Positions 48,777-58,733 of a stretch of 64,000 nt of DNA are shown piece by piece. Every line of letters starts with the position of its first letter. Within the stretch, counting starts at the first letter, position 1. The position numbers were made by a program, and so were the translations under genes. This DNA comes from Utricularia gibba (lineage: Eukaryota; Streptophyta; Magnoliopsida; Lamiales; Lentibulariaceae): positions 8,041,501 through 8,105,500 of the forward strand of contig CM007989.1 in NCBI GenBank assembly GCA_002189035.1. Direction: 5' to 3'. Under the pieces are notes generated by a model. The model saw nothing but the letters and a program-made list of their open reading frames with translations, did no database searches and had not been told where the DNA came from.

Positions 48777-51213
48777 ATGGCGTTCCAGGACCACCATCAT
48801 CTGCCTCGGGAAATGCCTATCCACTACGCCGCCGACCCCTCCGGAGCCCAGGCTTCTCTTTTCCGGTCTATGATTCCCGATCACCGTCGCTCGCCTGAGG
48901 ATAAGCAGCAGCAGCAGCAACAACAACCCACAGCGTGGATGAACAACGCGGCGGTGCTGCAGCACCACCAGTGGCTACCCACTACCCAGGGTCAACCCAG
49001 CCCCAATTCGAATTCGCCCAGGGATAAAACCGATCATCACCTCCGCGACGCCGGACCCGGAGGGGATGCTGATAATAGCAACGGCGGAGGCGGGGCTGGA
49101 GGAGGGACCAACTGGGAGAGGGAGAAGTGTAAGGCCGATATTCTGAATCACCCACTGTACGAGGAGCTGTTGTCGGCGCACGTGGCTTGCCTTCGAATCG
49201 CAACGCCGGTGGACCAGTTACCCAGGATCGACGCCCAGCTCGCCCAGTCACAGCAAGTCGTCGCTAAGTATTCCGTTTTCGGACACGGTCAACCGCCTCT
49301 CGATGAAAAGGACCTCGACCATTTCATGGTAACCTTTCTTCTTCATCATCTTCATCTTGATCTTATTCGCTGGCGACAGATTTTATGCTGCGCTGTTGCA
49401 ATAAGGAATACCACGATTGTCTCTTTCTTCTTCATAATTTAATCCTTACGCCTTTTCTGGAAACTTAATTCCTTTTCTCGGGCTCTGATGATCGATCATA
49501 AGTGCTTTCTGATTCTCCTCACCCCCTTCATCTCTAGTTGCAAAAATCTTTGGACGCCTTTGTAATTTCTAAGTCTTTTTTCTCTGCACCCCACCCCACC
49601 CCAACTGTTGGATCTGTGGCCCTGATCTCGAGGTTCTGCAACTCCTAACCATTTTGCCCACCTTGAACCTTGCTTGAGCATGAATCTTACAGCATTCTGT
49701 GTATGATGTGTCTTACATCTGTGTGAAGTGAAGTCACTTGCGATCTTAGTACAGTCCTTGGCTTGTGTTAAGGCTGCTCGTTGCAATCACTGTGTTTGTA
49801 TAGTCGAATTCGAAAGTCGAAAATGGGTACAGTGAAAAAAGCAAACCCCAAACTAGGATCCTGTAGTTGGTAGCATTCACATGGATGTATTCCTGAAAGA
49901 ACATGGCTGGAAGTGTACTGTCTGATCTGACTACACAATCGTCTTCTCCTTCTTATCTACTCAAAGGACTGATCCTGCTTTTCTATAGCAGTGATTTGAA
50001 TGCTAATGTTTTCGCCATTGAAGCTTTTCCTGCTCATCTGACTCCACTTTGTACTTCTGTTGCGATGGTGCCATTAAGTTGTACACTTGGTGCTAGTAAA
50101 AGATTTCTTTGTGACCTTTCATGGGGACATGACATTTGTTCTAATCTGCCAACTTCAACTGTTGTCTAGACGCATTATGTCCTTCTGCTATCCTCGTTCA
50201 AAGAACAGCTGCAGCAACATGTCCGCGTACATGCCATGGAAGCAGTCATGGCCTGCTGGGAACTCGAGCAATCTCTCCAGAGCTTGACAGGTGCATCAAC
50301 TAACTAAGCTTCTCGAGGATTTCTGCATTGAAGAATACCTGTTAGCAGATGATGAGGCAAGGGAAATGGGGGCTCATATGATTGCATTACTTTGCCATAT
50401 GCTTCGCAGGAGTGGCCCCCGGAGAAGGCACAGGAGCCACCATGTCCGATGATGATGAGGACCAGGGTGACAGCGATACCAATTTGTTCGATGAAAGTCT
50501 CGACGGACCGGACAGCATGGGTTTCGGTCCTTTAGTCCCGACGGAGTCCGAGAGGTCGTTGATGGAGCGAGTTAGGCAGGAGTTGAAGCATGAGCTGAAA
50601 CAGGTTGAAAACTGTGGCTCCCTTTTTCTGGCTGCCTTCTTTCTGTGATGTTTGCTCAGTTCTTGGACTGGATTCTTCCTTCCAGGGCTACAAAGACAAG
50701 ATTGTGGATATCAGAGAAGAAATACTACGGAAAAGGAGAGCCGGGAAACTCCCTGGAGATACTACATCGGTGTTGAAAGCCTGGTGGCAGGCACACTCCA
50801 AGTGGCCCTATCCAACTGTAAGAAGCACTTGCGCCTGGAAACACCCACCATTGAACAATGAAATTACATGCATAATATAACCAGGCTTTTACTACTGCGG
50901 CTCCTGATGATGTGATCAATTAGGAGGAAGACAAGGCAAGGTTGGTTCAAGAAACAGGGCTGCAGCTGAAACAAATAAACAACTGGTTCATCAATCAAAG
51001 GAAGCGCAACTGGCACAGCAATCCCTCGTCATCGTCTTCACAGAAAAGCAAGCGCAAGAGGTAGGCTTCAACATCACCCTCTTCTGAAATCATACACACA
51101 CAAAAAAAAAAGAAGCTCTGGATCAAGATTATACATATCCCTCAGCTTGTCTTCTGTTGCTGCCAAACAGTAGTGAAGGTGGGAAAACCGCAGCCAATGA
51201 GCACTATGTGTGA
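48777..51213 (+). CDS. KNAT3: Class II KNOX homeodomain protein (KNAT3-like), 392 aa
   Basis: Six exons: 48777-49328, 50170-50290, 50410-50603, 50686-50817, 50924-51060 and 51171-51213, summing to 1179 bases. The start is the ATG of MAFQDHHH, as in KNAT3/4; the upstream frame is a non-ATG extension. Residues 40-110 are Gln- and Gly-rich. KNOX1 is about 117-160 ([20 protein letters not shown]), KNOX2 about 185-224 ([20 protein letters not shown]), ELK about 285-306 and the TALE homeodomain about 307-366, with its three-residue loop extension PYP at 330-332 and the recognition helix [10 protein letters not shown]. Class II KNOX proteins pair with BELL partners in the nucleus and promote differentiation. 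KNAT3, KNAT4 and KNAT5 are close, so the exact orthologue is not certain. Intron 1 is 841 bases, long for this window. Confidence 0.94.
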
Positions 51214-51905
51214 ACATAGCTTCCTAGTTCCAAGATCACAAACCGCTCAGCAGCTCAAGGCACTGCATATATATTACGGTAAGCGTCATAAGCGCTGTTC
51301 TGAGTTAGTTTTTCTAGCCGTGATTCCTGCTTTCCACATTGATCAAACCCCAGAAAAGGTTTGGATTGGAGCATTCTAGAAATGCAGTTAATATATTTAC
51401 ATGTATGTGTGCGTGTGCTCGTGGTGTCTATATGCTGTGGAAAACTTGAAAAAACATGATGTAAGATGTTTGTTTGTTACAGTCAGATGAGGAGGGGGGG
51501 ATCCAGAAGGATAATCTAAACTTTCTTTTAACTTCAAACTGAACTTATAGAGCAGGACAAAGTCAGCAGAGGACTTGTCTCTGCAATCCGCTCTGCCTGT
51601 AGTTCATGTGGCATGAATCCCAGCACCGGAGACACGAGACACACAAATTACAGTTCACATCAATCCAGACTGCCCTCCCCATGCATGGTTAGCAAAACAC
51701 CAGCTCTTCTCATCCTAATTGCAAATAAGTACCTGTAACATAAAAGAAAGTAATGCTAATTCATCTCATCTTCTTGAGCCACATGATCAGTAAATTCGAT
51801 CCATATCACAATCTTTGGCGTTGAGCACTATGCATTAAGTTAGAGCCTTCCACTATACTTCGTTTTATTGATTTCCAAATCCCATCAACTGCTCTGGAAC
51901 ACGTC
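51214..51905. other. KNOX 3' region and spacer
   Basis: 3' untranslated sequence of the KNOX gene to about 51480, then spacer. No gene seen. Confidence 0.45.
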
Positions 51906-52393
51906 CTAAACCCATCCAAATCCACCTTTAAGTAACCCCAGAACGACAAACTGGGAAACCCAATTCCTAAATGTCGAAAATCCATGGCGAGTCAGCTTCC
52001 AGGTATAGAAACAGCGCGAAGAAGGTGATGTCACAAAACCAAAGTCATGTCCAATTACGCCACCGAGGTTCGCCTGCTCTCGCCGTTGAGCACCCCGCCC
52101 CCCTTTACTGCCTTCACTCCAGCACCCTGAAATACATTTCACCTCCTTGGGCTACGGAACCTATCATCACAATCGCACAATTACGCCCACTTGAAAAACG
52201 AAGTAATTCCTAGCTCGTGGGCTTGTGAAAAAAAAAAAAAAAAACATAATAAAAAGATGAAGCAACTGATCACACAGAAGGGCCCTACGACGTGAGGCAT
52301 CTTGATGCGGCGGCGGAGGCGATGAATCGGCGGATCCATCAAGCCCACGTATTTCTTGTAATTGGGCCGGGCCCCAAATCCAGTACCCACCAC
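51906..52393 (-). other. Possible small minus-strand gene, unrecognised
   Basis: An ATG at about 52336 opens MDPPIHRLRRRIKMPHVVG, just below gggcccggccc Site II-like motifs. A gtgtgat donor could join it to an exon after the acceptor near 52131 (atttcag), giving a C-terminal part that ends FTSVA-like or continues in a 78-codon frame to 51906, depending on phase. I do not recognise the product and the phase is ambiguous, so this is only a candidate. Confidence 0.25.
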
Positions 52394-53401
52394 CGGAGAA
52401 AAATATATTACAAAATTATATAATAATGATATTTTAAATGATAAAAAAATTATGAATCAATTTTACCAATATTTTGTTATCCAAATCGATTCAATCACGA
52501 TTCCGTCAAACTTAATCCAATCTATATAAAACAATTTAATTTAATCATAATTTTTTGAATATTTTCTATATGTATCATCATAATATCCAAAAAATATAGT
52601 TTTAGTGTGTTTCATAATGATGGTGGATCACATTTTTTTAATATCCATAAGGTATTCAATGAGCATATTGTATATGATATTGATAATAATCTTACTTCAA
52701 ATTATATTAATAAAACACGTATCATATCGACACATACATGAGTGTTTAAAAACATTGGTAAAACATGCTATATAATCTCAATACATACATTGATGAAACG
52801 TGTATCATAATCATACATTCATGAGTATTTAAAGCGTATAATATCAATGTATATCTCGGTGTTTCAAGATATTGATAAAACATGCATAATATCAAATGAT
52901 CTGCATTATAAAAGACTTGCATAAATTGATGGCTAGACTATACAAGAATGAATGTTTGGAGATAAGCATGGTTCTAATGTCACATGTATGGATGGATGAT
53001 TATACCAAATCTCATCATGTCATGATGATAGGGAGCATGGGTCGCATCCATCATGACACATCACCATGCCACATAAACCCCACATGCTCACACTCTTACA
53101 GTTAGTTCCCTGCGCATTCATTGCTCCATCATCCTCCTGTCTTCAACCTCCAAATCATTCCAGCAACACCTCAACCGTACGATTTCAGGGATGCAGATCT
53201 GAACGCTAGCCGTTGGATTCTCTTGGGAGATAGATGTTCGAAGAAGTAGAGTCGTCAAGGGAAAAAAGGCAGATTCTTTTTGCTCATAATGATCGCCTAT
53301 GAGTTCAAGTATAAACAACAGCGCATGGGAAATGTACGATCACATGCTCCTAGTGATGATGGATCCGAATTTCTATGCTATGAGTGAGCTCCTGTGCAGT
53401 C
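52394..53401. other. AT-rich spacer
   Basis: 52400-52900 is very AT-rich and contains a loosely repeated phrase (cgtatcat...catacat...gagt(a/g)tttaaa at about 52720, 52800 and 52830). 52900-53400 is mixed, with the likely 3' region of the GOLVEN gene. No other gene seen. Confidence 0.4.
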
Positions 53402-53943
53402 TCAGTTATGTATGGGGGGCTTTCGCTTCGCCTCTGAGTAATCCATTCCTTCGATATCCACCATGTCTGTCAAGGGTGTCTGCTGCTGCTCCTCCACTCG
53501 GGTTTGGACTTGGTTTGTTTCCTCGGAGGAGATGGGAGTGGGAGATGCCTTCTTGTTAAGGAGCTTCCTGGACGCCCTGGAAAGCCAAAGATGTTGAGAG
53601 ATCTTAGCATCGATCACCTTCACAAAGTATAAAACCCTATAATTGTGTTGAGTTGCAGGAAAATGGAGGTTCATGTTTCCTACTATACCAGATTTACAAT
53701 GGCTGCTGCTTCTGCAAAGAATGGGGATTCAAGGGTCTTTGTATCAATCTGTTGAACACGATTGGATTCCTTCCTCCGAGTCTTTTCATTCCATCTGATA
53801 CCTGCACAGGATCGAGGATCATCATCGTGCAACAAAGAGGGGGTGATGGGAAACCTGATCTGCATACCTGGGGCTCCATGGACATGGAGAGATGACACGA
53901 GAAGCAACAGAAGCAGAAGCAATGAGAATCCCAACCTTGTCAT
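53402..53943 (-). CDS. GOLVEN/RGF/CLEL secreted peptide precursor
   Basis: The last minus-strand exon ends, right before the stop at 53402-53404, with DYSEAKRKPPIHN (53443-53405). This fits the GOLVEN/root meristem growth factor consensus: Asp-Tyr (sulfated by TPST), a basic middle, Pro-Pro (hydroxylated) and a terminal His-Asn. About 45 residues upstream is RASRKLLNKK, a variable basic spacer typical of such precursors. The first exon starts at the ATG at 53943 and encodes a strong signal peptide ([18 protein letters not shown], cleavage near HVHGA). Exon borders between about 53860 and 53590 are ambiguous; one consistent joining uses a donor near 53858 and an acceptor near 53592, and a middle exon is possible. 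The mature peptide would act on RGI receptor kinases in root meristem or gravitropism. The motif is convincing; the gene model is provisional. Confidence 0.8.
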
Positions 53944-54045
53944 GAAAGGGGAGTTGGAGAATGCGGTTTCTGAGCTTGAAATGAAGCAAGGATCGGATGG
54001 AATGGGGCGTTTGCCTCTCTGTTCTTGGTGCGTATACACAGACAC

Positions 54046-54053
54046 ATATATAT
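54046..54053 (-). promoter_or_regulatory. TATA box of the GOLVEN-type gene
   Basis: Minus-strand tatatatg within gcgccatatatatgtg, about 100 bases upstream of the ATG at 53943. This supports that ATG over the further upstream in-frame one at 54174. Confidence 0.55.
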
Positions 54054-56078
54054 GGCGCGAGAGACATGAAACGTGACAAATGAATTGAATGCAGGACAGC
54101 AGGTCCCATGCTAGTGTTGCACAACGTGACAACAGATGCCGGGTTTCGTGGGCAGTCACTGGAATGAAAGACATTGCACCAATCAGGCACGAAGGAACAT
54201 GCCCTTTTCCTTGCGTATATCGTTTTTGTCAAATCTTACCCGAAAGAAATGGGGCCTTGGCACCTCATGGGTGGTCACCTTGTCGCAGCAGACGGAGCAC
54301 CGCGACAACGACGCAACCTAACACAGACGACGTGAGTTATTCAAATGTGGAACTATTGTCTCGTAAACTGTTTTGCGCACACTGGTGTGAGTTTCAAGTG
54401 TAGAGAATTAAGGTTGTGGTTGGTTTTCTTTTTCAAAATTAATGATCCTATATGTTTGACAATTAAATGTGAATCTCAAATACAGAATTAACGTAGATTG
54501 TATTAAAAGATATTATACTCAATTCATTACTAATAATTTATAATTTATAATTTATTATACAGTTAAATATTTTATTTTCAAATTTAAATGTATGATAGTT
54601 TATTCTAATAAACACCATCAAATCAAATTAATCTTTGATCTAATGAAAATTTATTTATGTTTTTTTGTGATTATAGATAGTATTTGAATAATAAATCATT
54701 CTAATTATTTTATCATGGAAACTCAATATATTTTCTCATTTTTTTTATTGGAACTCAAACTAATAAAAAACTCATATTTTTTAAACAATAATTCATTTGA
54801 TGTAAGATTCTCTTTTTATACTTTTTAAAAAATGGTTTTTAAAAAGTGACTATTAAAATTGATTACAAATAGAAAGTATTTTAAATTTCTAGTTTTTGAA
54901 ATAAAAAAATATTTATAAACTATTTTTCTAGAGACCAAATGTTCCAAGTAGGTCTGATATTTGGCACATGTGTTTTAAAGTAAGGATTAGTCATAAGTGT
55001 TGTTAGAATTACATGGATACTCTTTTATTTTTAATAATATAAAAATATTATGGAATTTACAATATGAATGAAAAATGGATGTAAATTTTATTTCTTGAAA
55101 TAGTAGAATTTAAGTTTAATATTTAAAATAATAAATGGAAAACTAGTTTTGAACTCCTTTTGGAGTAGTCGATGGAAAAGCAATCGCTGTCTGTTTTGGA
55201 AAAAACAAAACAAAAACAAAAAAAATAAAATAAAATAAGAATAAGAATAAGAACAGAAGGTTCGTTGAGGCGGTTGTTGAATCGTAAATATGGAGGGGGA
55301 GAGGTTGGTGGGGCGTTAATGTGATGGGGCCCGCATTGATGTCGTGGCCAATTCTTGGTCTCTTGAGTGGGTCCCGAAGGATGACGTGGACGACCGGACA
55401 ACGTGGAGGGACATGTCCGGAACTGAAACGACGTCGTACCTGCAAATTTTGATGGGACGTGGAACGCCAAAAGGGCATCATGTCGAGAGATTTTTTTTAA
55501 AAAAATAAATCCTATATCCACGATCACTAATTTCTCAAGGTTTTTTTTATTTAATTTTAAATAATTTTGTTTTCCCGCGGTTTCTGGGGAACCGTCGAAG
55601 CGCTCTTGGCTTGATTCTCTGTCAGGATCCATCGTTTTGTGTTGGGTTCAATTGAAGCTGCAATGCTTTCGCATTGGCTTTGGATTTTGCTGTGGTATGC
55701 AACGAACACACGCACTGTTTCAATTGCGGATCTCTATCCGCCCACGGTCTCACCGCATGATCTGATTCAGCATCCCGCAGATTCCTTGATTCTTATTGAA
55801 AATCGTGGATACATGTTTGCATGTCTGGATGGGAATGAAGTTCGTCTTTCCTGAAACTGGTTTCTTGTTCTGGATAAGGGTGGAATTTATGTTTAGGTTT
55901 CGGTTGTGATTGATTCGACTGGTGATATTGCGTTGGTAACGTGTTTGTGTAACCTAATCTGATGAAAGTAGTAATTTTTGGCTTGTTCGATGAGCATCAG
56001 GAAGAGAAACAGTTAGAGCGATGAGGCTCGCTATGGAGACAAATGGAGAGAAACACATGAGACAGATGAGATCAAATG
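54054..56078. other. Spacer, no secure gene
   Basis: 54420-55140 is very AT-rich. 55140-55640 is promoter-like and GC-richer, with open frames on the minus strand but no domain. 55639-55854 opens a 71-codon plus-strand frame (hydrophobic N terminus) that I cannot identify; it may be the start of the transcript carrying the TPR fragment that follows. Confidence 0.4.
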
Positions 56079-56480
56079 AAGGTGACCGTTGCTTTCTGAG
56101 ACGATATTAAGTAGGAGAAAGGCATACAATTGCTTCCTGAGAATCATGTGGATTTATCTCATATCAGAAGTAATATGTCAGAATGCTATATGCAGAGGGG
56201 GGTTCTCATGTATCCCCGGGCAATTGATGAGTGTAACATGGACCTTGAAGTTACACCTACATATATTAAGGCTTTGTTGCAGAGAGGTAGATGCTACGAG
56301 GCCTTGAATAAGCTTTCATTCGGAGTGTTGAAGATAGAGCCAAGTAATCTCATGGCGAATGAAATCGAACAAAGGTTGAGAGAGGCATTTGTGAGACAGG
56401 GGTCAAGGCTGATGGAAGTCCCTGTGGACTTGATTCCTTTCCCATCTGCATGGACATCCAGCCCCTTGCTTATGACTTGA
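56079..56480 (+). pseudogene. PHOX-type TPR protein fragment
   Basis: The plus strand reads EGDRCFLRRY, a stop at 56108-56110, a shift, then LPENHVDLSHIRSNMSECYM, YPRAIDECNMDLEVTPTYIK, ALLQRGRCYEALNKLSFGV and LKIEPSNLMANEIEQRL. This follows the three tetratricopeptide repeats of plant PHOX/CLUMP-like co-chaperones (TPR plus PB1), where the usual text is LLPKNHIDV...YSKALLKRARCYEALN. The first repeat is broken by a stop and frame shift, the third has lost several residues, and the PB1 domain is not found, so it is a non-functional fragment. A stop at 56478-56480 ends the frame. No introns interrupt the matching part. Confidence 0.7.
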
Positions 56481-56862
56481 GGATCTTAGTACAAGAAAAA
56501 AAGAGTTTCAGGTGCAGAATTAAAGGAAAGCTTGGTATACATGCCGAAGGCAAGAAAAAAGACCCATGCGAAAATCGAGAATCCAAGCGCTAAAAAAATC
56601 AAAATGCCTATGATTGGTACAGGAAGGGTTCACGAGAGCAGGGAGGCGGTATGAAGAGGCTTCAAGGATAAAAATCAGATTCTTATGAAGCTGTTCTGGC
56701 TCCAAGACAGCAGCAGTTTGAGCAAGTAAAGGTTTCATGGTATTTTAAAGCCATCAAAAAATTCAAACTTTCTGGAGACCGGCATAGATGTCATGGTGAA
56801 GAATCACTGCCGTATAGGCACAGGACGGAAGGTGTTAAATCACATGAAGCTCAACTAAATCA

Positions 56863-57340
56863 TACTGCAGGGTTTCTGGGATCATCCTCAGGGATATCCC
56901 CTTCTACTTTTCCAACACGATCAGCACCCACATCAGCAGCCTTAGTGTAGATACCACCACCAACTCTCCCAAATAGAGCCCTTGAAGATCCACCAAGACC
57001 ATAACCTGTTAAAGCCCCAAATAAACCTTATCAGTCATTGCCATGACTGCATGATGAAAGCCTTTCCTACGCCCTTCCTAGCCTCTAAAGTTGTTCTGGC
57101 ATTAGCATATGTTGGAGTTTTCATCCCAACAAATCCAGAGAACAAGGATGCAATAGCACCAAGGAGAAAGGGATGTGGTACCGAAGATCGCCATAGCAAG
57201 AGCAGGCTTGCACTGTTTGGTGCTGTCAAAATGCACAAGGTCGACTCAGGGTGCTGAATCCTTCAACCGAGGCAAGGAAGCGGAAGATCAATACAGCAAA
57301 GGCAACCATGAAGGCACCAACATACTTGATGCAGCTCCTG
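56863..57340 (-). pseudogene. Vacuolar H+-pyrophosphatase (AVP1-type) fragment
   Basis: The minus strand translates in changing frames to [10 protein letters not shown] (about 57280), [38 protein letters not shown], then after a stop and a deletion of about 30 residues [18 protein letters not shown] and [20 protein letters not shown] followed by [12 protein letters not shown]. These are transmembrane and pyrophosphate-binding parts of the plant vacuolar proton pump. The ADVGAD loop is kept, but the rest of the active site (DNVGDN and beyond) and both ends of the protein are absent. It is clearly a dead fragment. It faces away from the adjoining TPR fragment, suggesting the two pieces were assembled by rearrangement or transposon capture. 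Confidence 0.85.
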
Positions 57341-58733
57341 CATCATGACATATTGAGTTGAAGCTGATGAGAAAGTTGCTGTAGGATTAGATTCTCTTCT
57401 CTATTTGGCTGATGTAACTATCATAACCAGATGTATTCACGATAAATCAAGTATCTTTTAGGTTCTTCCTTTACCAAAAAAGCAAAAATCTTTGAAGTCT
57501 TTTTGTTTGTGCTTGAGAAGACAAGACAGTGATGGAGGAAAAAAATAACAGTATTTGATCATCACCCATAAGCAAGCAAGAAGACCACAAGAAGTTTAGA
57601 TTCAAAAAGCACGTGCCAATAAAACCAGTGACTGTACTAATGCGGCAGCAACATCAAAAGAGAGCAACTAATTCGTTGAATGAAATGCTTCAAATCTGAC
57701 ATGTTCCAGAAATGAGAAGAGATCACGCAATGCCATGAACAGTGGTAACAGTTAGCTGCTTCCAGATGAAGAGATTAGTGCTGGAAAAACAAATCAAGAA
57801 AACAGAAAGCCGAATTTTTTAATCAGAAAGCGCAGGGCACAGATGCCGGGAAGCACAACACAAACGCTTTTCCATAAAACCAAAGCGGGATGACGGAAAG
57901 ATCTACTCTTTCCATCAAAGAATCTTTTTTAAGAAAACAACCAGGAAGAAAGGGAACACGACCTTCGGAGTTTGCAGATTGGATTTCGGCGCGCTTGTGC
58001 ACGACGAAAACGTCCAAAGAGCCATTAATCAACGACGAGCGGTTCATTAAGTCCACCATTGTTCTCTCGTGGCTTGCCGTGAGCAAGGCTGACCGTCATC
58101 TTAGAGACAGGGGCGAAAATCGGAATGAGGATCTATTCTCGGTGCTGTGAGAAAGCTCGCCCATATCCGTACAGCCACAGAGCCCCCTCTGGCAAATCGA
58201 AAATAGCGGGAGGATGTTGAAATGAAACGTGAGGATGCGAAAAGAAGCGAAGTGGGTACCGTAGCAATTCATCGGATGATTGGGCAGCCACAGGGCAGGG
58301 TTTGGTTGTTCTTGGAGTGCGTGTGTGGTTAAGGATACGACAGAGGAAGGAAACTCCGATCCCCATCCGCCTCGCCGCCACTTTTCCGCATTCGCAGTTC
58401 TTTTCATCAGCTTCCATAAAAAAAAAAAAAAAGCGATATTTTTATTAAGAAATTTCTTTTTTTAATAGAAAATGAAAAAAACTGATGATTGTTATTATTA
58501 TTAATTAATTTAGTTAACTTGATAACACCAAGAACTGAACTGAAATGGTTTCTTCTACAAATTGAGCGGCTGGAATTCGCTGGGGAGGGCGCCGTACATA
58601 TCCTTGAAGGGGTGACTTCGTCTCGTCTTCTCAAATCTCGCTTCGACGGATCATTTCGAATCGAATTTCGTTTTGAGTGGCAGGGTTCTGGAACGTGGTT
58701 TCGCTGTTTGCCCCTTGTATTTAGGTTGCATTC
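57341..58733. other. Spacer upstream of TOC90
   Basis: 57340-57800 is AT-rich without features. 57820-58420 has mixed composition and short open frames on both strands (87, 94 and 103 codons on the minus strand) with no recognisable product. 58420-58530 is AT-rich, and 58560-58733 is the probable TOC90 leader. Confidence 0.4.

Noticed and set aside
55123-55632. 169-codon minus-strand frame
   Set aside because: It ends in a poly-hydrophobic run made by AT-rich sequence, and its composition is that of a promoter or spacer; no homology is recognised.
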